Positions 32,228 to 42,913 of a DNA stretch of 57,315 bases are shown piece by piece. The notes under the pieces were generated by a model. That model was not told the origin of the DNA and searched no databases. It saw only the letters and a list, made by a program, of their open reading frames with translations. Numbering within the stretch: the stretch's first letter is position 1; the number at the start of each line of letters is the position of its first letter. The translations under genes were made by a program, and so were the position numbers. Source of the stretch: Cryptosporangium minutisporangium (GTDB lineage: Bacteria > Actinomycetota > Actinomycetes > Mycobacteriales > Cryptosporangiaceae); the NCBI RefSeq assembly GCF_039536245.1, contig NZ_BAAAYN010000029.1, positions 116,879-174,193 on the forward strand. Direction: 5' to 3'.

Positions 32228-33636
32228 CGGCCCGCCACCGCCGTCCGTCGCCCTGGCGGCGTGCCCGCGCCGGACGTCAGGCGCCTGCCGCCGTGCTGGC
32301 CGTGTTGCTCGTGTCCGGCCTGGTCGCCACGCTGCCCGACGGACCCGCCCCACGGTCCCGGCCGGCGCCCGGTCCGGCGGAGAATCCGCTGATGGCGGAG
32401 GGGCCGCCGGTGCTGCCCGAGCCCGGCAGCGGGCGCTCCCCGGCACCGAGCCGCGCCGACGGGCCGCCCTGCCCGACCGGGCAGCGGGTTGCTGCGTCTC
32501 CGGTCCGGGCGCCGCTGACCGTCGGCCCCCGCGGGCGGTTCCGGACGATCCAGGCCGCGGTCGACGCAGCCACCGCCGGCGACACGATCGAGATAGCCGG
32601 CGGCACCTACCGCGAGGTCGTGACGATCCGGCGGAGCGGCCGCCCCGGCGCCCCGCTCACCGTGCGCGCCCGAGCCGGGGAGCGGGTCACGCTCGACGGC
32701 CGGGGTGCGCTCCCCGCGACGTCCGGCTCGGCGCGTGGCCTGATCACGCTCGACGGGCGGCAGTACGTCCGGCTCTCCGGCCTCACCGTCACCAACTCCC
32801 GCCGGCACGGCATCTACGCGGGCTTCGCGAGCCACGTCGTCGTCGAGAACAGCGAGGTGTCGTACGCCGCCGACGGCGGCATCCTGATCGGGGACGGCTC
32901 CGACGTGGTGCTCACCTGCAACCGCGTCCACCACAACAACGCCGCCGCCCGAACCGGGAACATCGGCGCCGCCGCGAACGAGGGCATCACGCTCTTCAAC
33001 GTCCGGGACTTCACGATCGCGTACAACCGGGTCTACGCGAACGACGAGGAGGGCATCGACGTCAAGAACGGCACCCGGGGCGGGGCGATCCACCACAACG
33101 ACGTGTACGGCAACAACGGGCCGAACGTCTACGTCGACGGGGCGAGCGACGTCCGGATCCACAGCAATCGGATCTACGGCGCCCGCGGGCCCACCAAGGC
33201 CGGTATCGGGCTCGCGGTCGAGTCCGGCGGCACCGCCCGCGGCGTCGACATCTACAACAACGTCATCTACGGCAACCCCGGCGGCGGCGTCGACTTCTGG
33301 ATCGGCCACTACGCGGACGTCCAGGTGTTCCACAACACGATCTACCGCAACGGGCGGGCGGCGATCCGGGCGATCGGCGGCGCGGCCAGCGACTCGGCGG
33401 CCCGCGGCAACATCGCTTACGGCAACCCGCTGCCCCGCGTCCCGGGTTTCGTTCTGGAGAGCAATCTCACGGCCGACCCGAAGTTCGTCGACCTGACCCG
33501 CGGTGACGTCCGGCTGCGGCGCGGGTCGGCAGCGATCGACGCGGGGTCGCGGAAGACCGCGCCCGCCACCGACATCACCGGCGCCGCGCGCCCGGCCGGA
33601 GTCGCACCGGACCTCGGGGCCTACGAATTCCGCTGA
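32224..33636 (+). CDS. Exported right-handed parallel beta-helix protein
   Basis: 470 aa. An N-terminal Arg-rich stretch plus hydrophobic helix (AAVLAVLLVSGLVATLPDG) looks like a signal sequence or anchor, then a Pro-rich linker of about 60 residues. The beta-helix begins FRTIQAAVDAATAGDTIEIAGGTYREVVTI and runs through about nine coils (NSRRHGIYAG, NRVYANDEEGIDVKN, NDVYGNNGPNVYVDGASDVRIHSNRIYG, NNVIYGNPGGG), ending in the choice-of-anchor-like tail DITGAARPAGVAPDLGAYEF. This is the pectate-lyase / DUF1565 superfamily; polysaccharide lyase or hydrolase activity is possible but no catalytic residues are certain. It is translationally coupled to tetR. Confidence 0.8.
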   Translation: MTARHRRPSPWRRARAGRQAPAAVLAVLLVSGLVATLPDGPAPRSRPAPGPAENPLMAEGPPVLPEPGSGRSPAPSRADGPPCPTGQRVAASPVRAPLTVGPRGRFRTIQAAVDAATAGDTIEIAGGTYREVVTIRRSGRPGAPLTVRARAGERVTLDGRGALPATSGSARGLITLDGRQYVRLSGLTVTNSRRHGIYAGFASHVVVENSEVSYAADGGILIGDGSDVVLTCNRVHHNNAAARTGNIGAAANEGITLFNVRDFTIAYNRVYANDEEGIDVKNGTRGGAIHHNDVYGNNGPNVYVDGASDVRIHSNRIYGARGPTKAGIGLAVESGGTARGVDIYNNVIYGNPGGGVDFWIGHYADVQVFHNTIYRNGRAAIRAIGGAASDSAARGNIAYGNPLPRVPGFVLESNLTADPKFVDLTRGDVRLRRGSAAIDAGSRKTAPATDITGAARPAGVAPDLGAYEFR

Positions 33637-33651
33637 CCTACTGTCGTCCTT

Positions 33652-33668
33652 CCGGTAAGAATTACCGG
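33652..33668. promoter_or_regulatory. Palindrome between beta-helix and ligase genes
   Basis: CCGGTAA (33652-33658) and TTACCGG (33662-33668), arms of 7 bp with a GAA centre, 32 bp upstream of the ligase ATG. It could be an operator for the ligase gene or a short terminator for the beta-helix gene; there is no T-run. Confidence 0.4.
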
Positions 33669-33700
33669 GACGCGTACGCCGACGTCGACGGAGGCAGCGG

Positions 33701-35161
33701 ATGGACACGGTGGTCGGCTTCGCCCGTCGGATCCGGCAACTCGCCCAGGAGTGCCCGGACGACGTGGTCGTGCGCCACATCGGACTCGACGGCTCCGAGA
33801 CCGCGTTCACCTGGCCCGAGCTGGACGCGCGCGCGAGCCGGCTCGCGGGCGCGCTGGCCGCCCGTGGCCTCGGCGTCGGCGACCGGCTCGGCCTCGGCTT
33901 CCGCAACTCGCCGCAGTTCACGCTCGCCGCGCTGGCGGCGTGGAAGCTCGGTGCCACGCCGGTACCGATGCGCTGGGACCTGCCGGAGTGGGAGCTGACC
34001 CGGGTGCGGGAGACGATCGCCGCGCCGGTGCACCTCGGCCCTGGCGACGTCGGGTGGGTCGACGCGACCGCCTCCGAGCCGCTGCCCGAGCTCTCCGACG
34101 ACGTGGTGTCGCCGATGGTGAACGGCATCTGCAGCAGCGGGTCCACCGGGACGCCGAAGGTGATCCTGAGCCGTCGCCCAGCGACCTACGACCCGGCCTC
34201 CGCGGTGCCGTTCATCGCGACCTGGAACCCGGTGCCGTTGCCGCAGACGATCCTGGTGCTCGCGCCGATGTACCACGCGAACGGCTTCTCGACGCTGTTC
34301 AGCCTGCTCGGCGGCGACCGGCTGGTGGTGATGGAGAAATTCGACGCCGCGCGGGTCGTCGACGTCATCGAGCGTCACCGCATCTCGACGTTCACCGCGA
34401 CACCGACGATGCTCCAGCGGATCGCCGACCTCCCGGACATCGGGCAGCGCGACCTGTCGGCTCTGCAGTGGATCCTGCAGGGCGCGGCGCCGATGCCGCC
34501 GTCGCTGGTCCACCGCTGGGGCGAGCTGATCGGCTACGAGCGGATCGTGATGGCGTACGGCATGACCGAGGGGCTCGGCCTGACGACGCTGCGCGGCGAC
34601 GAGTGGCTGACCCACCAGGGCAGCGTCGGCCGCGGGTTCCGGGAGACCGAAATCCGAATCTTGGACGACGACGGGCGGGACGTGCCGGTCGGCGAGATCG
34701 GGGAGATCTACCTCCGATCGCCGTCCTCCGGGGGATACGAGTACCTCGGCCAGGCCGCCCGGCTGCGCGGGACCGCCGACGGGTTCCAGACCGCGGGGGA
34801 CGCCGGGTACCTCGACGCCGACGGGTACCTCTACCTCGTCGACCGGCGCGCGGACCTGATCGTGACCGGCGGCGCGAACGTCTTCCCGGCGGAGGTGGAG
34901 GTCGCGCTGATCGACCATCCGAAGATCGCCGACGTCGTCGTCATCGGGCTGCGCGACCCGGAGTGGGGCCGCCGGGTGCACGCGGTCGTCGAACCGACGG
35001 ATCCGGCCGATCCGCCGACCACGGCGGAGGTCATCGCGTACGCGAAGAGCCGCCTGGCGCCGTACAAGGTCCCGAAGACCGTCGAGCTGGTGGACGCGAT
35101 GCCGCGCAGCGCCGCGACGAAGATCAACCGCCGCACCCTGGTCGAGTCGCGCGGCGGGTGA
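33701..35161 (+). CDS. AMP-binding acyl-CoA synthetase
   Basis: 486 aa ANL-superfamily adenylating enzyme. The P-loop-like motif is ICSSGSTGTPKVILS (about 142-156); A5 is VMAYGMTEGLG; A7-A8 are FQTAGDAGYLDADGYLYLVDRRADLIVTGGANVFP; the A10 lysine is in RSAATKINRRTL. Fatty or aromatic carboxylic acid to acyl-CoA via acyl-AMP is the expected reaction. No dedicated partner gene lies next to it; the upstream gene is unrelated and the downstream flavoprotein starts after 122 bp. Substrate not predictable from sequence alone. Confidence 0.85.
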   Translation: MDTVVGFARRIRQLAQECPDDVVVRHIGLDGSETAFTWPELDARASRLAGALAARGLGVGDRLGLGFRNSPQFTLAALAAWKLGATPVPMRWDLPEWELTRVRETIAAPVHLGPGDVGWVDATASEPLPELSDDVVSPMVNGICSSGSTGTPKVILSRRPATYDPASAVPFIATWNPVPLPQTILVLAPMYHANGFSTLFSLLGGDRLVVMEKFDAARVVDVIERHRISTFTATPTMLQRIADLPDIGQRDLSALQWILQGAAPMPPSLVHRWGELIGYERIVMAYGMTEGLGLTTLRGDEWLTHQGSVGRGFRETEIRILDDDGRDVPVGEIGEIYLRSPSSGGYEYLGQAARLRGTADGFQTAGDAGYLDADGYLYLVDRRADLIVTGGANVFPAEVEVALIDHPKIADVVVIGLRDPEWGRRVHAVVEPTDPADPPTTAEVIAYAKSRLAPYKVPKTVELVDAMPRSAATKINRRTLVESRGG

Positions 35162-35200
35162 GTGTTCGGCCCGAGGTGTGACCTGGGTCATGTCCGCAGG

Positions 35201-35238
35201 TGTCACGCCCGGGCCTGGTCGCTTGTCCCATAGGCGTC
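35201..35238 (+). promoter_or_regulatory. Candidate ECF41-type promoter
   Basis: TGTCACG at 35201-35207 is close to the TGTCACA -35 element reported for ECF41 sigma factors. TGTC follows after 16 bp (35224-35227), and an exact CGTC, the reported -10 element, sits at 35235-35238 but at a longer spacing. It precedes the flavoprotein that is paired with the ECF41 gene. Confidence 0.35.
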
Positions 35239-35283
35239 ACCGGCACCAAGACCTGGTGCCGTGGCCCGAGGGAGGAGTGCCCA

Positions 35284-36465
35284 ATGAGGAAGAACGAGCA
35301 CCGGGTCGTCGTGGTGGGTGCGGGGTACGCCGGGATGCTGGCGGCGGTGCGGCTGGCGCACCGGACCCGGCGCACCGGGGTGCGGATCACGGTGGTGAAC
35401 GCGTCGGCGCGCTTCACCGAGCGGCTACGGATGCACCAGGTCGCCGCCGGGCAGGAACTGGCCGACATCCGGATCCCGGACGTGCTGGCCGGCAGCGGCG
35501 TCACGTTCGTGCAGGGCACGGTCACCGGCATCGACCCGGACACGAACACGGTCACGGTCGAGGGCGCCCCGCCGCTGGGTTACGACACGCTGGTCTACGC
35601 GCTGGGCAGCTCGACTGATACCAGCCGGGTCCCCGGTGCGGAGGCGCACGCGTTCACGCTCAACGGCCCGCAGCTCGCCGCCCGGTTCGCGGCCCGGCTG
35701 CGGGAGGTCGCGGCGGCCGGCGGCGCCGTCACGGTCTGCGGCGGCGGGTTGACCGGCGTCGAGGCGGCCACCGAGATCGCCGAGAACCACCCCGGTCTGG
35801 CGGTCACGCTGCTCAGCCTGGACGAACCCGGCGGCATGATGGGGCCGAAGGCGCGTGCCTACCTGTACCGGACGATGGCCCGACTCGGCGTCACGGTGAA
35901 GGCAGGGAAGCCGGTCACCAAGGTCCTGCCCGATGCGGTGGAGCTGGCCGGTGGGGAACTCGTCGCCTCGGACCTGTGCCTGTGGACGACCGGGGTGCGG
36001 GTGTCGCCGCTCGCCGCGGACGCCGGGATCGCCGTCGACGAACGCGGCTTGATCGTCGTCGACGCGACCCTGCGGTCGGTGTCGCACCCGAACATCCACG
36101 CGATCGGTGACGCGGCCGCGATTCGGCTGGCGTGGGGGCAGATCCACGGCACCTGCCAGAGCGGGATGCCCACCGCCCAGTACACCGCCGACACGATCGC
36201 CCGGCTGCTGCGGGGCAAGCCGGTTCCGCCGTTCCGGTTCGGCTACTTCCACCAGCCGGTCAGCCTGGGCCGCAGGGACGCCGTCATCCAGTTCACCCGC
36301 GCCGACGACACGCCCCGCCGGGCCTACCTCAAGGGCCGCGCCGCGGTGATCTACAAAGAACTGGTCAGCAGCAGCCCGCCGAAGATGCACCGGCTCAGCA
36401 AGCGGATGAACGTCTCCGCCACGCTGTCCAAGGGCGGCCGCGTCACCCGGCAGCCGGCCGCCTGA
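35284..36465 (+). CDS. NDH-2-like FAD-dependent pyridine nucleotide oxidoreductase
   Basis: 393 aa two-dinucleotide-binding flavoprotein. The FAD Rossmann motif is VVVVGAGYAGMLAA; the second, NAD(P)H motif is VTVCGGGLTGVEAATEIAE; the C-terminal FAD contact is NIHAIGDAAA. It lacks the usual C-terminal amphipathic membrane anchor of respiratory NDH-2, ending in a basic tail. The likely role is NAD(P)H:acceptor reduction. It lies 12 bp upstream of the ECF41 sigma factor gene; oxidoreductases are one of the three partner types (COE) characteristic of ECF41, so it is the probable regulatory target and signalling partner. Confidence 0.83.
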   Translation: MRKNEHRVVVVGAGYAGMLAAVRLAHRTRRTGVRITVVNASARFTERLRMHQVAAGQELADIRIPDVLAGSGVTFVQGTVTGIDPDTNTVTVEGAPPLGYDTLVYALGSSTDTSRVPGAEAHAFTLNGPQLAARFAARLREVAAAGGAVTVCGGGLTGVEAATEIAENHPGLAVTLLSLDEPGGMMGPKARAYLYRTMARLGVTVKAGKPVTKVLPDAVELAGGELVASDLCLWTTGVRVSPLAADAGIAVDERGLIVVDATLRSVSHPNIHAIGDAAAIRLAWGQIHGTCQSGMPTAQYTADTIARLLRGKPVPPFRFGYFHQPVSLGRRDAVIQFTRADDTPRRAYLKGRAAVIYKELVSSSPPKMHRLSKRMNVSATLSKGGRVTRQPAA

Positions 36466-36477
36466 AAGCGTGATCAG

Positions 36478-37353
36478 ATGATCGACCCGATTCCGGATCC
36501 GTACCTCGCGCATCGGCGACTGCTGTTCGCCACCGCCTACCGCATGCTGGGCAGCGTCGCCGATGCCGAGGACGTACTCCAGGACGCCTGGCTGGCCTGG
36601 AGCGCGGTGGATCACGCCGCGGTCCGAGACCCCCGCGCGTATCTCGTCCGCACGGTCACCAACCTGTCGTTGAACCGGCTCACCTCCGCCCGGGCCACGC
36701 GCGAGGCGTACGTCGGGCCGTGGCTCCCCGAGCCGCTGCTCACCTCACCCGACGCTGCCACGGAGACCGAGATGGCCGACGCCGTGTCCACCGCGATGAT
36801 GGTGGTGCTGGAGGCACTCAGCCCCGTCGAACGCGCGGTGTTCGTCCTCCGTGAGGTCTTCGGGTACTCGCACGCCGAGATCGCCGGCACCCTGGACCGG
36901 CCCGAACCGACCATCCGCCAGATCGCCCACCGTGCCCGCGCGCACGTCCAGGCCCGGCGCCCCCGCTTCGACACCGACGAGCGTCAGCGCGAGCAGGTCA
37001 CCGCTCAGTTCATCGCCGCGTGCGGCGGTGGTGACCTGAACGCGGTCATGGAACTGCTCGCCCCGGACGTCACCGCCTGGTCGGACGGCGGCGGCAAGGT
37101 CACCGCCGCCCGCCGCCCCGTGCACGGGCCGGACCACGTCGCCCGCTGGTGGCTCGGCGTCCTGGCGAAGCCCCAGTCGGCCGGCGTCGCGCTGCGGCCC
37201 GCCACCATCAACGCCGAGACGGGCGTCCTCCTGTCCGTCGGCGACTACCCGGTGGGCGTACTCACCTACGACCTGGTCGACGGCCGCATCCGCAACCTGC
37301 GACTCCAGGTCAACCCCGACAAGCTCGACGGCCTGCGAACGGAATTTCGATGA
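36478..37353 (+). CDS. sigJ: ECF41-family sigma factor (SigJ-like) with SnoaL-like C-terminus
   Basis: 291 aa. Region sigma2 includes HRRLLFATAYRMLGSVADAEDVLQDAWLAW; region sigma4 includes LSPVERAVFVLREVFGYSHAEIA. A C-terminal SnoaL/NTF2-like domain of about 110 residues acts as a built-in regulator. All three ECF41 hallmarks are visible: the linker WLPEP (near residue 80), DGGGK (near 205), and the terminal NPDKL. In ECF41 the C-terminal extension has both activating and inhibitory roles and there is no classical anti-sigma factor; none is seen here. It is encoded directly after its likely partner flavoprotein. Confidence 0.88.
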   Translation: MIDPIPDPYLAHRRLLFATAYRMLGSVADAEDVLQDAWLAWSAVDHAAVRDPRAYLVRTVTNLSLNRLTSARATREAYVGPWLPEPLLTSPDAATETEMADAVSTAMMVVLEALSPVERAVFVLREVFGYSHAEIAGTLDRPEPTIRQIAHRARAHVQARRPRFDTDERQREQVTAQFIAACGGGDLNAVMELLAPDVTAWSDGGGKVTAARRPVHGPDHVARWWLGVLAKPQSAGVALRPATINAETGVLLSVGDYPVGVLTYDLVDGRIRNLRLQVNPDKLDGLRTEFR

Positions 37354-37414
37354 CTGCGTCGACTCCTACTACGGGGAAGACGCCGGCTCGGCCGCCGTGG
37401 AGTTCCTGGCTCAC

Positions 37415-39452
<2,038 letters not shown>

Positions 39453-39480
39453 CGGTGCCCTTTCGGAAGACGGTGAGGCG

Positions 39481-40317
39481 TCATGCCCGCCACGCTCCTG
39501 CCGCCGCGGTACGCAGAACGTAGTCCTCGAACGTCCGGGGGGCGCGCCCCAGCACGGTGGCGAGATCGTCGGTCGTCGCGGCGAACACCCCCCGCTCCAT
39601 CAGCACGAACATCTCGGCGACGTGGTGCGCGGCGTCCTCGGGCCAGCCCTCCTCAACCAGCGCGGCGACGTACTCGCCCGAGGAGATCTGCTTGTACGTG
39701 ATCGGCCGCCCGTCCGCCCGGGAGATCAGCTCGGCCGCCTCGGCGAAGGTCAGCGCGCGCGGTCCGGTCAGCTCGTAGATCCGCCCGGCGTGCCGGCCGG
39801 GCTCGGCCAGCACCGCGGCCGCCGCGTCGGCGATGTCCTCCAGGTCGACGAACGGCTCGGGCACCGCACCGGCCGGGAGCGCGAGCTCGCCGGCGACGAG
39901 CGGGGCGTGGAAGAGGTCCTCGTCGAAGTTCTGGTTGAAGTTCGACGCCCGCAGCACGGTCCACTCCAGCGCCGAGCCGCGCACGGCGTCCTCGGCCGAG
40001 CGCATGTCCAGCCCGAACGTGGAGTCGCCCCAGTCGTCGGCGCCGCGCCCGGAGAGCAGGACGAGGCGCTGCACCCCGGCGGCCTCGGCCCGCGCCACGA
40101 AGTCGTGCACCGGTCCGGGCACGGTCGGAGCGATCACGTAGGCGGCGGTGACGCCCTGCAGAGCCGCATCCCAGCCGTCGGGCTCGGACCAGTCGAAGCG
40201 GGTGGAGCTGGATCGGGAGGCGGTACGTACCGGTGTGCCGCGCAGCCGCAGCCGGGCAGCGACTCGTCGGCCGCTCTTGCCGGTGGCGCCGAGTACCAGC
40301 GTGGTGTTGTTGCTCAT
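39481..40317 (-). CDS. NmrA-like NAD(P)-binding oxidoreductase
   Basis: 278 aa atypical short-chain dehydrogenase. The Rossmann glycine motif is LVLGATGKSGRRVAARL; VTAAYVIAP and LVLLSGRGADDW follow, then WTVLRASNFNQNF, PFVDLEDIADAAAAVL and YELTGPRALTFAEAAEL. These are NmrA/QOR2-like proteins: NAD(P)H sensors or quinone reductases. No YxxxK catalytic pair is evident, which favours the sensor/NmrA type. Starts 77 bp from the divergent AraC gene. Confidence 0.82.
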   Translation of the reverse strand: MSNNTTLVLGATGKSGRRVAARLRLRGTPVRTASRSSSTRFDWSEPDGWDAALQGVTAAYVIAPTVPGPVHDFVARAEAAGVQRLVLLSGRGADDWGDSTFGLDMRSAEDAVRGSALEWTVLRASNFNQNFDEDLFHAPLVAGELALPAGAVPEPFVDLEDIADAAAAVLAEPGRHAGRIYELTGPRALTFAEAAELISRADGRPITYKQISSGEYVAALVEEGWPEDAAHHVAEMFVLMERGVFAATTDDLATVLGRAPRTFEDYVLRTAAAGAWRA

Positions 40318-40322
40318 GGTTG

Positions 40323-40343
40323 CGATTCAACGCCGTCGAATCG
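40323..40343. promoter_or_regulatory. Inverted repeat in NmrA / AraC divergent promoter
   Basis: CGATTC (40323-40328) and GAATCG (40338-40343) with a 9-bp spacer, 6 bp upstream of the NmrA start on the minus side. TCTAAC (40385-40390) before the AraC start may be its -10. A plausible AraC or other dimer site; weak on its own. Confidence 0.35.
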
Positions 40344-40393
40344 GACGACGACATGGGTGAGAAGCCGGATTGCCTGTGTGATCGTCTAACGTC

Positions 40394-41365
40394 GTGGGCG
40401 TGGATGCTTTCGGTGACCTCCTGCGGGGGATGCGGGCCCAAGGCTCGCTGTTCGGCAGCACGACGCTGAGCCCGCCCTGGGCGCTGCACTTCGTGGACGG
40501 CGCACCGCTGACGTTGTGCACGGTCCTCGGCGGGGGCGGCTGGATCGTGCCGGAGGGCCGCCCGCCGGAACAGCTCCGCGCCGGCGAGACGCTGATCGTG
40601 CGGGGCCCGGCCCCGTTCACCTTCGTCGACGAGATCGGCACCCGGGCCGAGCCGATCGCGTGCGGCGAGCACTGCGCCACGCCCGAACAGGGCGGCACCC
40701 GGTACCGGCGCGGCTGGAGCGACACCTGCGGCGGTGCCGGTGACGACGCGACGACGCTGATCGTCGGCGCCTATCCGGTGCGCGGGGAGATCAGCCGCCG
40801 GCTGCTGGACGCGCTGCCCGTCGTGCTGCGCGTGGGCTCCGGCGGCGGAACCCACGCCGCGCTGGACCACCTCGCCGCCGAGGCCGCCGCCGACACCCCG
40901 GGCCAGCAGGTGGTTCTGGACCGGCTGCTGGACTGGATGCTGGTCTGCGCCCTGCGCGAGTACTTCGAGCGGCCCGGCGGCGAGCCGCCTGCGTGGTACG
41001 CCGCTCAGCGGGATCCGGTGGTCGGCGACGCGCTGCGTCTGCTGCACGCCGAACCGGAAGCACCCTGGACCGTCTCCTCGCTGGCCGACCGGACCGGGGT
41101 GTCGCGCTCCACGCTCGCGAAGCGCTTCGCCGACCTGGTCGGCGAACCGCCGCTGACCTACCTCGCCCACTGGCGCATGACGCTCGCCGCGGACCTGCTG
41201 GTCGAGCGCGAGTCGGCGACCATCGCCGAGGTCGCCCGCGCCGTGGGCTACACCGACGCGTTCGCGTTCAGCGCCGCGTTCAAGCGGATCCGCGGCGTCA
41301 GCCCGAGCGAGTTCCGCCGCGCCGGTACGGCCCGTCCACTGCAGGCGGTCTCCGCGCAGGCGTAG
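40394..41365 (+). CDS. AraC-family transcriptional regulator with cupin domain
   Basis: 323 aa. The N-terminal cupin_6-type sensor domain (residues 1-200) contains WALHFVDGAPLTLCTVLGGGGWIVPEG and a RRLLDALPVVLRVG helix. The C-terminal AraC HTH pair has APWTVSSLADRTGVSRSTLAKRFADLVGEPPLTYLAHWRMTLAADLL and AEVARAVGYTDAFAFSAAFKR. GTG 40394 and GTG 40400 are both possible; the second fits a leaderless start from TCTAAC. Regulators of this type usually control an adjacent oxidoreductase; here the divergent NmrA-PPOX pair is the candidate. Confidence 0.87.
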   Translation: MGVDAFGDLLRGMRAQGSLFGSTTLSPPWALHFVDGAPLTLCTVLGGGGWIVPEGRPPEQLRAGETLIVRGPAPFTFVDEIGTRAEPIACGEHCATPEQGGTRYRRGWSDTCGGAGDDATTLIVGAYPVRGEISRRLLDALPVVLRVGSGGGTHAALDHLAAEAAADTPGQQVVLDRLLDWMLVCALREYFERPGGEPPAWYAAQRDPVVGDALRLLHAEPEAPWTVSSLADRTGVSRSTLAKRFADLVGEPPLTYLAHWRMTLAADLLVERESATIAEVARAVGYTDAFAFSAAFKRIRGVSPSEFRRAGTARPLQAVSAQA

Positions 41366-41374
41366 GCGGCCGGC

Positions 41375-42913
41375 TCACCACACCGTCAGCGTCACGCCGA
41401 TCACCAGCACGCTGCTCGCGATCGAGCCCGCGAACGCCGTCCAGCGCAGCGAGCGCGGGCCGCCGGCCAGCAGGGGCAGGTCCCGCCAGCGCAGCACGAC
41501 CAGCGCGGCGCCCGCGGCGGCGACCCCAGCTGTCAGCGCCCACAGCAGCGGCGGCACCGAGAGCCAGGTTCCGAGCCGGTGGGCGACCAGCAGCAGGGCG
41601 ACCGACGCGAGTGTCGTCGCGATCAGGCGGGCGCGGTCCGGCGCCGAGTTCCACCAGGCGGAGTGCCCGGCCCGCGCGAACGCGAGCAGCGGCAGCGCGA
41701 CGACTACGTACAACAGCAGCCCGAGCGTCATCCACACCAGCCACGGCGAGGCCGTGGTCGCCGACGGCTCCGCGGACGCCCCGAGCAGCCGGATCCCGAT
41801 CCACTCGACGCCCCGGTCGGTGTTCCCGAGGACGACCACCGCGCGGCCGGACGCCCGGTCGAACCCGACGTAGGAGCTGAACCCGCCGGTGGCGCCGTTG
41901 TGCCAGGTGATCTGCTGGTCGTCGTGCTGGTCGGTGAACCAGGCGTACCCGATCCGGCTGTCGTCGCCGGCGTCGAACCTCGGGATCGCGGCCGTCGCGC
42001 CGGGTGCGCGGCCGTCTCGCACCGCGGCGACGAGCTTCGCCAGGTCGGCGGCGGTGGAGCGGGGCCCGACCCCGGCCGGCGCGTACCCGACGCCGGACCA
42101 GGCCGCGACCGGACGGCCGGACGCGGTCGACCCCGCGGCCAGGCCGGGCGGCGGCGGGTCGTCGACGGTCAGCAGCGTGTCCGACATGCCGAGCGGCCGC
42201 AGGATCCGCTCGCTGACCAGCTCCGGGTAGGGCGTACCCGTCCGGGCGGCCAGCGCCTGCCCGAGCAGAGCCATGCCGAAGTTGGAGTAGTGCACCTCGC
42301 CGCGGCCGCTGCCGACGCGAGCGTCCGCGGCCTGCCGCCGCAGGTCGTCGACGTCCTCGCCGTACGGGTTCGCCCCGCGCAGGTTCGCCCAGGCCGATCG
42401 GAGCGCGGTCGAGGAGGTGGTCGCGAGCCGGGGCAGTCCGGAGCGGTGGCTGGCCAGCTCGGCCAGCGTGATGTCGCCGACCCGCTCGTCGGTGAACCGG
42501 ACGTCGGGCAACAGCGCACGCAGCGGTTCGTCCGGGCGGACCGTGCCGTCCTCGACCAGGTCGGCCAGGAGCATGCCGGTCAGCACCTTGGTCACCGAAC
42601 CGATCTCGAAGAGCGGCCCGCCGGCCGGATCGCCGACGGTCGCGGTCGTCGTCCCCGAGGGGTCGACCAGAGCCACCGAGAGGCCCCGGTAGCCGGTGCG
42701 CTCGTCGCCGACGATCGGCGCGACGCGGTCGGCGAGGGCCCGTTCGTCGGAGTCGGGGTCGCCGGAGCGGACGTCGCTCAGCCGGTGCGGCGAGGGCGCG
42801 ACGAGCAGGGCCAGCGCCGCGACGACCAGCCCGGCGGCGAGCGCGATGACCGCGGCCCGGCGTCCGCGGGCGGGTCGGGTCTCCGGCGTGCTTGCGATGG
42901 TGGTGGAGGTCAT
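41375..42913 (-). CDS. Membrane serine beta-lactamase-fold hydrolase
   Basis: 512 aa. An N-terminal membrane helix (AAVIALAAGLVVAALALLVAP) leads to an extracytoplasmic beta-lactamase/D-alanyl-D-alanine carboxypeptidase-like domain with SxxK as SVTK (Ser106, Lys109), YSN (about residue 207), and HNGATGG as the third motif. Four more membrane helices fill the C-terminal 130 residues. Role unknown: class C beta-lactamase-like esterase or peptidoglycan-related hydrolase. The ATG overlaps the stop of the upstream HTH gene in an ATGA (42910-42913), so the regulator and the enzyme are coupled. Confidence 0.82.
   Translation of the reverse strand: MTSTTIASTPETRPARGRRAAVIALAAGLVVAALALLVAPSPHRLSDVRSGDPDSDERALADRVAPIVGDERTGYRGLSVALVDPSGTTTATVGDPAGGPLFEIGSVTKVLTGMLLADLVEDGTVRPDEPLRALLPDVRFTDERVGDITLAELASHRSGLPRLATTSSTALRSAWANLRGANPYGEDVDDLRRQAADARVGSGRGEVHYSNFGMALLGQALAARTGTPYPELVSERILRPLGMSDTLLTVDDPPPPGLAAGSTASGRPVAAWSGVGYAPAGVGPRSTAADLAKLVAAVRDGRAPGATAAIPRFDAGDDSRIGYAWFTDQHDDQQITWHNGATGGFSSYVGFDRASGRAVVVLGNTDRGVEWIGIRLLGASAEPSATTASPWLVWMTLGLLLYVVVALPLLAFARAGHSAWWNSAPDRARLIATTLASVALLLVAHRLGTWLSVPPLLWALTAGVAAAGAALVVLRWRDLPLLAGGPRSLRWTAFAGSIASSVLVIGVTLTVW

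Noticed and set aside
37354-37414. Terminator between sigJ and argG
   Set aside because: The 61-bp convergent gap was checked for a hairpin; none with a stem of 6 bp or more was seen.
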